DNA from: Melampsora larici-populina 98AG31
Lineage: Eukaryota; Basidiomycota; Pucciniomycetes; Pucciniales; Melampsoraceae
DNA length: 10,268 nt
NCBI RefSeq assembly: GCF_000204055.1
Contig: NW_006768901.1
Span: 70,119-80,386 of the forward strand
Direction: 5' to 3'
Shown one piece after another: positions 1 through 6,973 of the stretch. Every line of letters starts with the position of its first letter. Positions within the stretch are counted from its first letter, which is position 1. The notes beneath the pieces are model-generated. The model saw only the letters and a program-made list of their open reading frames with translations, had not been told where the DNA came from and searched no databases. The position numbers and the translations under genes are program-made.

Positions 1-174
1 TAGTCATAGTCATATGAAATGGTGGTTATGAAAAACGAATATTGGTGCTAGGTGCTGTTCGTGCAAGGTTTCCTCTCAAACTTGAGGGAGGAGTCCAAAT
101 GGACTCTATAAACAGCATAAACAAATAATGCATGATTTCCATATACAATAACTAAGATAAGAGAGAGTAAATAA
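1..174 (-). other. 3' flank / probable 3' UTR of the MULE-derived OTU gene
   Basis: This stretch lies just downstream of the TAG stop of the minus-strand OTU gene. No ORF is seen. It holds a compact inverted-repeat structure. An outer pair, GCTGTT (54-59) with AACAGC (111-116), encloses two small hairpins: CTCAA/TTGAG (75-79 with 82-86) and GAGTCCA/TGGACTC (91-97 with 100-106). These could fold as a three-way structure in a 3' UTR or be part of an element end. The function is unknown. Confidence 0.4.
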
Positions 175-831
175 CTAGTTGGAATCTGACACAACTACAA
201 TATTATTTTGGCGAGAATACAACCAAGGTTTTTCCAGCGAAAGTACAGGTACAACATTGTCTTGGAAGACTTCGAAGTGTTTATTGAACTTAGAGACCCA
301 CTCAGTTGCAACCGGTTGAGCCAGGTCGTACCATTCGCGCCAAGGCTTAGGTATTGGGATATCTACGTGAGGGTATGAGAGTGAAATAGACAAGAAATGT
401 ACACCACTTCGATCATAAGAGAGAAATATGGGGGGATTATCGTTTGCACAACAATCTAAAGGGAAACCTGAGAAGCTTGTGTCTTCACTGTAAACGCAGA
501 ATAATCTTTGATAAGTATTAGCAATAAGATACATCATTTGAGCGGAATTGAGCCAGAGGGAAGGAGTGTCCAGTATCTGTGGTCTATGAGTTTGAATGGC
601 GTTAATGTGTTCGGCGACCCCGCCGTCGCCTCGCTTGCGAGCTTTGAAATGCAATTCGTAGAAGTCCGACTTGGAACGCAGTTCAGCAATGAGATCTTCA
701 CGGACTGTGGTCCAATCGTCTTCAGGCCGCCCCAGGCTGATAGCAATTGCACGATAGCCACAATGGCCATCAGCAGCAGGGTCAGATACCGATTGGACAT
801 ATCTTTGTAGCCATGCCGGGACTCGAGGATC
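175..831 (-). CDS. OTU-like cysteine protease domain (last exon of the MULE-derived gene)
   Basis: This exon encodes 218 residues ending at TAG 175-177. Near its start is the OTU signature D-G-H-C-G-Y-R-A, with the catalytic Cys codon at 762-760 and the motif Asp at 771-769. The catalytic His lies in a G-V-H-F-L-S motif, with its codon at 399-397. Between them come a typical W-x3-R-x-D-L helix and the hydrophobic M-M-Y-L-I-A-N-T-Y strand region. OTU proteases cleave ubiquitin-type isopeptide bonds, but in MULE proteins the substrate is unknown. The open frame continues upstream to a TGA at 996-994. Its first apparent start there is TTG, which is unlikely in a eukaryote. An acceptor CAG at 834-832 preceding D-P-R-V-P-A-W-L fits family alignments better. 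An unspliced alternative start is the ATG at 882. The domain looks intact. Confidence 0.8.
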   Translation of the reverse strand, partial: DPRVPAWLQRYVQSVSDPAADGHCGYRAIAISLGRPEDDWTTVREDLIAELRSKSDFYELHFKARKRGDGGVAEHINAIQTHRPQILDTPSLWLNSAQMMYLIANTYQRLFCVYSEDTSFSGFPLDCCANDNPPIFLSYDRSGVHFLSISLSYPHVDIPIPKPWREWYDLAQPVATEWVSKFNKHFEVFQDNVVPVLSLEKPWLYSRQNNIVVVSDSN

Positions 832-913
832 CTGATTTACAAATACGAACGAGGAAAATGGGCTTGGGATGCTAAGTTTCATAACCAGGGATGGAAAGAT
901 CACACGTACACAC

Positions 914-1912
914 TTTTTTGGCCGTGCAGGTCCGAGTAGACTGACGGGTACTTCGACGGGCACCTTCAAGGTTGGAATCGATATTTTTATGCCTCAAAGA
1001 CCTGCGAACGGGGATGTTGTGTTCCTTTGAAGCTTCAGGATTGGTCGCAGGGCGCTGCCGCTTGGTATTGCGCTATAAATACTCATGTAAGCTGGTTAAT
1101 GGTCCCGTTGGGTCAAGGTGGCGGTCCTTACATTGGTACATGTGAGTTGCTCGGTCTGGATGGTATTCACGGTTGAGCATGATTCTTCTGGGTGCTTTGA
1201 TGGGCTTGTGAGTGGGAGAAGCGATATGATATCAAAGCTATCGTCACCATTGTTATCGGTGGGAGAGATAGGTGCCTTAAATTTCACAATACACAAAGAT
1301 GGCGAACATATATCATCAGCGACTTGTGGTGTCAATGTTACAGTAAAGTGCTCACAGTGGGACCTGAACATTCGCGTGGACTTAGAGTCGTAATGATGGC
1401 TGGAATGATGGTTGTTGGTGAAGGCTACAAACAGGTGTCAGCAAGTGTCTTGGTGCAAGCGTTTTTGCAGACCTACCAGTGGAGAGTCCACACTTGTGGC
1501 AGGGTTGGCGGGACTGGGAGGTGCAGGTGTGGGCTGCAATCAAATATCTCAGTCTGGGCATCCTTGATTTGATGGAACGATATATTGAAAAAGGTTCGAA
1601 TCTAAGACTGACCAATGCTTCTGAATCATAATCGACCAAAGGGTTCAACCTCAGACAAATTGCTGAGTTTGGTTGCGCTGAGTCCGATGCTTTCAATGCG
1701 TAAGATGGTGTAGCTGGCGGTTGACGTGATATGTTAACAACGTCCATGAGGAGATTCGGGACCTGGACTGGGGGTGGGGGCTCTGGAACTGCGTTATGCA
1801 AAACGGTAGGCGGTGATGTCGATGCTGTAGGGAGAGGTTCTGGTGCTTTGGGCGCTTTCTTGATCTTCCTCTTGCGCTTTGGGTTTGAAATTGAAGATAA
1901 GGTGGTGGAAAT
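914..1912 (-). CDS. Low-complexity basic linker exons of the MULE-derived gene (exons 3-5)
   Basis: Three exons (1912-1477, 1424-1132, 1072-914) bridge the zinc-finger part and the OTU domain. The first opens with a Lys/Arg-rich stretch (P-K-R-K-R-K-I-K-K-A-P-K), a plausible nuclear localisation signal, then a Pro/Ser-rich tract. The second has no recognisable domain and is rich in Ser, Thr and Cys. The third is strongly basic, with R-R-S-L-R-H-K and R-R-S-T-R-Q-S-T-R, as is common just before the OTU domain in fungal MULE proteins. The introns between them are 1476-1425 (GTAGGT to TTGTAG with a CTGACA branch site) and 1131-1073 (GTAAGG to TTATAG). The codon split across the first of these restores an Ala codon. 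The assignment rests on phase agreement and splice motifs, not on homology. Confidence 0.55.
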
Positions 1913-1983
1913 CTATGTAGATATGTCAGACATCAAGTTGAAGATATGGGATGTTGACTCTAAAAAAGGAAAAGACGACTTAC

Positions 1984-2400
1984 GGGGGCCGACTTCATAA
2001 TGAAGGGTTCGGAAGGTTTTAGGATGGGAGATTCGGTAGCTCGATTGGGTGGTGAATTTGGATGTGGTGGTGAGGGTTGGAATGATATCATATTGGAAGG
2101 TAGGTTCAATGGAGAGATGTTGGCTTTAGATTGGTATTGATGAGAGGAAGTCGAAGCATCTGGGGTATTGGTGTGATACTTGTTGAGGATGTCTTGAATT
2201 TCGGCGAATGCTTTTGCTCAATCGTTTGCTGGGAGCTGAGAGAGCTTGTTGGAGATCTTGGATAAATAAGAGATAAGAACAATAACATTTAAGCATCTGA
2301 GCGACCGAGCTCCTTGACAATTGGGGTGAGCACAGACCACGGTTGATCGTTGCTTGATAACGGTAAGACTCTCGGCAACCGGGCATTTGGTCTCCTGGGT
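1984..2400 (-). pseudogene. Exon 2 of the MULE-derived gene with in-frame TGA; likely site of transposase-core loss
   Basis: The exon reads in one frame from the acceptor at 2401 to a GTAAGT donor at 1983, except for TGA at 2220-2218. Its first part contains A-H-P-N-C, resembling the H-P-x-C-R segment that normally follows the zinc finger in fungal MULEs. Its second part, with L-S-Q-L-P-A-N-D and A-K-A-F-A-E-I-Q, resembles the tail that normally comes after the transposase domain. The DDE core should lie between the two. I place the loss at roughly 2250-2300, where the coding-like character is weakest. After the stop the frame stays open for 78 codons and is Ser/Pro/Asn-rich. The resemblance to family segments is from memory and not aligned. 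Confidence 0.45.
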
Positions 2401-2463
2401 CTGGAGGAGACGTGGAAGTAGTCAGTTGTGGTATTCAGCTACGGTCTACATCAAACAACTTAC

Positions 2464-2841
2464 TTCTGAACCTATAGGACCATGGTTGTGTCCAGGATGC
2501 TTGATACGAACTGTCCAGCAACCCACTCGAGGGGGTATATAGCTGGGATTCACGAGCTGATGAAGTGCAGTGGGTACTTTGGATTCGGTTATCTGGTAGG
2601 CAGTGAAAGAGAATGGGCAATTGGTCTTCTGGGATGCTGAGTTTTCGGATGGCTTTGGGCCAGAACGATGACATGTGTATCGGACACTGGTGTCTTCTGA
2701 AGAGCGAGTGGCGAGCTTGTATCCATTGGCTTCGGCATGTTGGGTGAGGAGTATGTGGAGTTCACCTCTGGTTGGTGCGAGGAGATCATTTGGTGGGGGC
2801 TGTAGGCAGGTAGGTGTCAATGTTTGCATTATCGAAGACAT
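2464..2841 (-). CDS. FAR1/WRKY-GCM1-like zinc-binding domain (first exon of the MULE-derived gene)
   Basis: This exon encodes about 126 residues starting at ATG 2841-2839. After a Pro-rich leader comes R-G-E-L-H-I-L-L-T-Q-H-A-E-A-N-G-Y, the usual opening helix of this domain. It is followed by C57 (Y-T-C-H-R-S-G), C75 (N-C-P-F-S-F), W109 (C-W-T-V-R) and the terminal H118-N-H120. This C-C-H-H layout with W-x-V before H-N-H is the FAR1-type DNA-binding fold found at the N terminus of Mutator-like transposases. A canonical GTAAGT donor starts at 2463, and the partner acceptor is CAG at 2403-2401 after a CTGAC branch site, giving a 63-nt intron. In MULEs the domain binds the terminal inverted repeats. 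The TIRs are not identifiable here. Confidence 0.7.
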
Positions 2842-3447
2842 TGGAGGGGTGTTGTAGTGTGGAGGAGGGATGAAGGGATTGTGGAAACGAGGTGGGTGAC
2901 GTTGTTTTATGTGGGTGGAGGTAGGGTAAAGGGTGCGATCGGGAATAAAGATGGTATGGTGTGAACTTTCTGGTTAAGTGTGGGGTGTCCGGGTGACTAA
3001 TGGGTGTGGGTTGGATGGGTGTAGATACAGCAAAGGGTATGTAGTTGAGTGTGCGTAGGACGCTGCGTACGGAGGTGCAAGTACGGTACATTGGTGAGTT
3101 CCTTCATTGTAGGGTGGTGACCATAGGTTCAAAGGGGTTGGTGGACTTAGCAGGGTGGGTAGTATACGGTACACTGGTGGGTTGTGGTAGGTTGAAGGGT
3201 GGTAGGTGACTTATTGAGGTGGGGTGGTGTATTGATTGAGTGGGTTGAAGTGGTGGGAATCTGTGTTGGGGTGGTGAGCACCCAGTAAAGGGTGGTGGGT
3301 TTTGATGAATGGGTGGGGTGTTTGTTTAAGCGTACGAGGCTGGTCTTGTTCTCCTTAGGGAGAATATTGGACTTAGCCATATTTTCTACCCCCCAAGAAG
3401 CTTCTCAGGATGCTGTTTCATCTTGACATAGGGTGTCGAATGACATT
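2842..3447. other. G/GT-rich, strand-asymmetric intergenic spacer between the MULE and hAT genes
   Basis: The plus strand is dominated by G and T, with many GGGTGG, GGTGGG and GGGTGTGG words, so the minus-strand ORFs here translate to Thr/Pro/His-rich low-complexity protein and are not convincing genes. The near-duplicate 19-mers at 3082-3100 and 3165-3183 (TACGGTACAYTGGTGRGTT) differ at two positions and lie 83 bp apart. The spacer should contain the 5' ends of two divergent genes, the MULE gene to the left and the hAT gene to the right, and perhaps parts of both element ends. No promoter can be assigned. Confidence 0.5.
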
Positions 3448-3486
3448 GGGTCATACATACGTCTGTATGACCCTATGGTATAGGGT
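3448..3486. repeat. Two overlapping palindromes upstream of the hAT coding remnant
   Basis: GGGTCATAC (3448-3456) is perfectly complementary to GTATGACCC (3465-3473) across an 8-base loop. The right arm runs into a second hairpin, ACCCTAT (3470-3476) with ATAGGGT (3480-3486), across a 3-base loop. The two hairpins share bases, so they are alternative structures. Their location just before the surviving hAT exons suggests either an element-internal regulatory palindrome or a rearrangement junction where the hAT N terminus was lost. Confidence 0.6.
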
Positions 3487-3496
3487 ACATACTTAA

Positions 3497-5928
3497 GTGT
3501 ACAGGTGGGCTAAATTTGCCCACGAAGCGTATATGGAGTTGCGTGCTTCAGTCTTTGAAGAAATCAAGGTGAGATTTACTTTTTTTTTTGTTCATTCTCT
3601 TGATCGAATTCAGTAATGGCTAATATTGATATTTATTTAGTCACTTACAAGCTCTTTTGGTATGATCCACGACGCGTGGACAACAAAAGGAAACCGCTAT
3701 GGTTTCATTGGTGCGACTGTGACTTTCGTCAATAAGGACTGGAAGTATGTTACGAGACATCTCTGTCTCAAACTTATCGCATGGCATCACAAAGGTGATT
3801 GGCTTGCCGAGCCTCTCATCAATGTTTTAACCAAACATGGCATACATCACAAGATAAGTCTGAATGATTTCTCTTCTTTATTCATCTTATTTTTTTTCTT
3901 TGCTTCACTTTTTCGCATTTCCTAATCTTGATATGGTATTCTGTCATAGGCACATGTTGGCCCAGACACACGACTCTGGTAGCAACAACAACACGTTGGC
4001 TGAAGCAATGCAAGTCCGCCTTACTAAATATAGCGCAGATCGTGACGGGACCTTCAAATGGGACCACAAGCTTCATAGAGTGCGCTGTGTTTGCCACAAA
4101 CTAGCTCTCATGGTAAACGCGGGACTACAAGCGCTTGGCATCCAAGCACCACCACCACCCCTAGTCACATCGACGATTTTAGGCGAATTTCCTATACCAA
4201 CTACAACTTTGCAATCAATACCCAAAGAAGATGAAGACGAACTGCCGGAAGTGAACTCAGCTGACCTAGCCGATGACAAAGCTGGATGTAATGAAGAGGT
4301 AGATGATGCGGACATCATAATAGGTCAAGCTCAAGACAGCGCCACTTGGTACGACGTAGCGGATGGCCCCCATCCAGAACCTGAAATCACGCTTGAAGAC
4401 GTTGAGTCTTTGGCCACTGATCGAAATGAGGCCAATGCTGTGCACAACTTGGTGACAAAGGTATGTAAACCTTTATCTAATCATGTATTTTACTCTAGTG
4501 TCACAATTACTGACATTAAATCAACCTTTTGTGATAGCTCGACGTTATTGGTCGTAAAATTGGTGGATCAGCGGTTATGTGTGGGCTATTTGATGCGGTA
4601 TCGCTAGCAATGCTTAAGCGGAAGCTCCCACGACCAATTCCTGGCTATGGAATCAGGTGGAACATAAAGCTTCAGTGTTGGCATCGGCTTTACAATGCCC
4701 GTGAGGTGCGTGTATCAAGGTGTTTAAATATTTCCATTGTTATCTTTTTGCTCACTCACACTTGATACTATTGACAGGTCATTGATCAGATTCTTAAAGA
4801 AGATCAAATGGATGCGCCGCGTAACACCAATCAAAGTCGATCTGGAGAAACGCCTCTACCGCCCGATGTCCATCGCCCATGAGGTATTTTCAATAAGGTC
4901 ATGATCACGCCTGGCGAATGGCGACAGGTCCGTGACCTCATGGAGGTTCTAGAGGTTAGTACCTCTTGTCTCACCTTTGAACCATCAAAAGAACTAATAC
5001 AATACCTTCATTTGACGGTTCATCGGTTTAGGATTTTGAACATCTAACCAAATTCTTCGAGCAAGACAAACCAACCGGCTCATTAGCTATTCGTGAATAC
5101 GTAAAACTCAAGAAAAAGATTCAAAAGAAGATAGATGACACTGAGTCACGTGCTGAACCCCTATTACCCTTGTACCATGCGATTCTAGTGCGTGCGGACG
5201 CATACCTGAAGGAGGCTCTTGGCTCTCACACACTTATCCTCGCTACAATATTACATCCAAGTCTTCGACAGGATTACTTTGAATTCGCGTTTGGGGCTAA
5301 AAAAAATGAGACCATCATGGCCAAGCCTTTGATCGAATCAGCATATGAGAAGAAGAAAGCCGAAGTTGAAGCCAGTGGACCAACAACTGCGACTTCTTCT
5401 GCTGAAACCCGAGGCCATGGCAAGAGTTTTACAGCTGAAGATGAAGAATTTCAAAGACATAAAGAACTTCATCGACGCAAAACCGCCAATGAGCTCCGAT
5501 CTTACTTAGAAATGGCTGAGGAGCCAGCGCCCGAGGTGGGGGACAACCCACATTTAGCTTTGGCATGGTGGCAAGTAAGTCATCTTACTAATAATGAATT
5601 GATCAATATTGGTTTTACTCCACTGACTGACATGTCAACTGCTGCTTCAAAGGTAAACGAGGGAAAGTATCCCATCATGGCCCGCCTTGCCAGGGATTAC
5701 TTGGCGATTTCTGCAACAGCTTGCCCCGTTGAGAGAACGTTCTCGTCGGCAGCAGATGTTTGCACCGCTGACCGCAGCTCACTCTTGCCTAGGCCAATCG
5801 AGCGCTTGGTTTCTGGCCGTATGTGGACTAGAGAGGGAGTTCCAATGAAAGGAAAGTTTTCTCACGCCTCTGAAGCAATGGAACAGTGTCTAATGAATGA
5901 CCAAAAAGCTCGCAAGCGGCGTGGTTGA
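3497..5928 (+). pseudogene. hAT-family transposase, N-terminally truncated and interrupted
   Basis: Seven exons are recognisable: 3497-3568 (5' end truncated), 3641-about 3853, 3950-4460, 4538-4705, 4778-4954, 5032-5574 and 5653-5928. Motifs in order: M-I-H-D-A-W-T-T (first catalytic Asp, codon 3671-3673), H-D-S-G-S-N-N-N-T (second Asp, 3972-3974), V-R-C-V-C-H-K-L-A-L, an acidic insertion, G-Y-G-I-R-W-N-I, L-A-T-I-L-H-P, and the C-terminal dimerisation region K-Y-P-I-M-A-R-L-A-R-D-Y-L followed by C-P-V-E-R-T-F-S-S-A (catalytic Glu, 5731-5733). hAT transposases excise and reinsert their element by cut-and-paste in the nucleus. Damage is visible: the frame is closed by TAA at 3494 with no BED zinc finger upstream, the donor after 3853 reads ATAAGT instead of GTAAGT, and TGA occurs in frame at 4880-4882. 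Other introns use GTGAGA, GTATGT, GTGCGT, GTTAGT and GTAAGT donors. About 650 codons survive. It is probably inactive. Confidence 0.85.
5575..5652 (+). other. Phase-0 intron of 78 nt without stop codons inside the hAT dimerisation domain
   Basis: The sequence between W-W-Q and V-N-E-G-K-Y-P-I starts with GTAAGT, contains CTGACTGACA near its end and finishes with AAAG before GTA. Removing it brings the W-W of the dimerisation domain directly next to the K-Y-P-I-M-A-R-L-A segment, as in typical hAT proteins. Because it is 26 codons long, in phase and stop-free, an ORF finder reads straight through it. Retention would insert 26 residues into the conserved domain. The acceptor context (TCAAAG) is not strongly pyrimidine-rich. 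Confidence 0.65.
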
Positions 5929-6109
5929 ATTTATTACTCTTTTTTGGTTTGGTACAACTTTATTTCTTTTTGAATTTCTTTATTACACTTTTTTTTTCTT
6001 TGAGCCTTTTCAACTACCCTCGTTTATACTTTTTTCTGTTATACTCTTGATAGTAACTTTTGTTCTTATCTTTTCTGGTGAATATATAAGCTTTTTCTAT
6101 ATATAGAGA
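5929..6109 (+). other. T-rich 3' UTR of the hAT gene
   Basis: Directly after the TGA at 5926-5928 the plus strand becomes T-rich, with runs of up to nine T. The open frame here translates to a Phe/Leu/Ile-rich peptide, as expected from T-rich DNA, and is not a gene. The stretch ends at a short TATATA tract before the GGTAC cluster. I interpret it as a 3' UTR. Confidence 0.5.
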
Positions 6110-6391
6110 GAAGGTACCAAAGATGTACTAGGCGCGGTACCTAGTGGTACCGGTCTAGGTACGACACCGTACCGTACCGGAGTGTGTCTGCCAGGTACCG
6201 GTACAGTACCGTACCTACCGCTTAATAAAGTTACGGTACTTGCCTTTGAGGCATAAGGCAAGCTCAGCCGTGAGCTACGGTACTGAGTACTGTAGCTCAG
6301 TTCAGGTACGGTACTGGGTACTCTTTTTTTCGAGTACCCTCCAGTCAGGTACGGTACTGGTATTGCAGGTACGATACCAGTACCGTATCTG
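6110..6391. repeat. GGTAC/GTACC motif cluster with nested inverted repeats, probable hAT subterminal region
   Basis: Over about 280 bases the core GGTAC/GTACC (often CGGTAC or GTACCG) recurs more than fifteen times in both orientations. Several sets form clear inverted repeats: TGCCTT/AAGGCA (6241-6246 with 6255-6260), arms around 6271-6299, GGGTACTC/GAGTACCC (6316-6323 with 6332-6339), and a 20-base pair with 18 matches (6346-6365 with 6372-6391). Transposases of the hAT family bind short motifs repeated in both orientations in the few hundred bases inside each element end. A cluster directly behind a hAT gene fits that role. A few CGGTAC words also occur at 3085-3175 on the other side of the gene. 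The assignment as subterminal repeats is inference; the motif density is directly visible. Confidence 0.6.
6224..6229 (+). terminator. Possible polyadenylation signal AATAAA
   Basis: A canonical AATAAA lies about 300 bases after the hAT stop codon, inside the GGTAC repeat cluster. Fungal polyadenylation does not strictly need this hexamer, and the DNA further right is AT-rich with many chance AATAAA words, so it is only a candidate. Confidence 0.25.
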
Positions 6392-6414
6392 TTGCTGCGT
6401 TGCCACCACCCTAC

Positions 6415-6600
6415 TTTTCCTCCAAGTCCTCAATTTTCGAAATTCAGCCTTGTTCAAACCCATAATGGAAAACCCATAAAATCCTGCATACCTTAATAAA
6501 ACCATGCACAACCCATAATTTTCGAGATTTCCACTTAACACCTATGTACTCTACATATCCCATACAACCCTAACTAACCCATACCTCCTAAACCCATAAA
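6415..6600. other. Non-coding flank with five AACCCATA words
   Basis: No credible ORF. The word AACCCATA occurs at 6457, 6471, 6510, 6576 and 6591 on the plus strand, four of them extending to AACCCATAA. A related TATCCCATAC lies at 6556. The stretch marks the transition from the hAT 3' region to AT-rich DNA and may be the outer edge of the neighbouring element. Confidence 0.4.
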
Positions 6601-6860
6601 ATAAAAAAATAAAATAAAATTCAAGATTAAAAGTTAAAAATTAAAAATTAAAAATTAAAAATATAAAATTTGTAATAATAAAAAATAATAATAATTTTAA
6701 AAATTAAAAATTGAAATAGAATCATAAAAAAGAATAGAAAATAATAAAACAAGGTAAAAAATTAATTTAAATTTGTAAATGATAAAAATAAAAAAAACTA
6801 AATTAATTCATAAAAAAATAAAATAAATTATAATAATAAAAATCAAAAATACATTCAAAC
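6601..6860. repeat. A-rich low-complexity tract including TTAAAAA x4
   Basis: The plus strand is almost entirely A and T. It contains a perfect tandem run of four TTAAAAA units (6634-6661) and many AATAAAA or AAATTAAA words. No gene is supported. Such tracts can arise by slippage or from old poly(A)-like insertions; no direction can be assigned. Confidence 0.7.
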
Positions 6861-6882
6861 TGTAGTTTTGATTACCACAGCC

Positions 6883-6973
6883 TCCCCCAAAACCACATGA
6901 TGTCCCCATCATGCAACATAAAGAGTGTTTGCCTTTGAAAATAAAATGTTAACTCCCCCAAAACACAATGATG
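6883..6973. repeat. Imperfect direct repeat beginning CTCCCCCAAAAC
   Basis: Two related segments start at 6883 and 6953, 70 bases apart. Each reads CTCCCCCAAAAC, then ATGATGT after a short variable part. TGTTTGCCT recurs shortly afterwards. The C-run is conspicuous in AT-rich surroundings, and a third weaker relative (CCCAAAACCATAAATGA) occurs near 7333. These may be tandemly duplicated parts of an LTR or 3' UTR. Confidence 0.45.

Larger units (their letters stand above)
175..2841 (-). pseudogene. MULE-derived gene: FAR1-type zinc finger plus C-terminal OTU protease, transposase core missing, one internal stop
   Basis: A six-exon minus-strand model joins in phase throughout: exons 2841-2464, 2400-1984, 1912-1477, 1424-1132, 1072-914 and 831-175. 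Donors include GTAAGT (twice), GTAGGT and GTAAGG; the last is a weaker GTGTGT. Several acceptors follow CTGAC-like branch sites. The product would be about 779 codons, interrupted once by TGA at 2220-2218. The domain order is FAR1/WRKY-GCM1-like zinc finger, low-complexity basic linker, OTU cysteine protease. Fungal Mutator-like transposases often carry this N-terminal finger, and in rusts and other basidiomycetes may end in an OTU domain. Here the DDE transposase domain expected after the finger is not found, and the sequence passes within about 100 codons from the finger to the post-transposase tail. It is therefore an internally deleted MULE or a derived FAR1-OTU gene. The model is by eye and individual splice sites could be wrong. 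The start ATG at 2841 is the first in that frame I could support. Confidence 0.65.

Noticed and set aside
508..810. Open frames on both strands overlapping the OTU exon
   Set aside because: They overlap the OTU catalytic motif in other frames; the OTU frame has clear family motifs and these do not.
1477..1560. Cys/His cluster in exon 3 as a SWIM zinc finger of the MULE transposase
   Set aside because: The spacing (C-x7-C-x2-C with no matching C-x-H) does not fit the SWIM pattern.
2786..3380. Thr/Pro/His-rich minus-strand frames upstream of the MULE gene
   Set aside because: They are the complement of the GT-rich tract, with no domain and no conserved start; some could be 5' UTR but none is supported as a gene.
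4073..4318. Ser-rich minus-strand frame opposite hAT exon 3
   Set aside because: It is the antisense of the acidic Asp/Glu insertion of the hAT protein, which gives Ser-rich translation automatically.
5897..6106. Hydrophobic 69-residue plus-strand frame resembling a membrane peptide
   Set aside because: The Phe/Leu/Ile content simply follows from T-runs in the hAT 3' UTR, and it overlaps the end of the transposase frame.
6566..6574. Telomere-like AACCCTAAC
   Set aside because: There is only about one and a half repeat units, with no array; it is best explained by chance in an AACCCATA-rich stretch.
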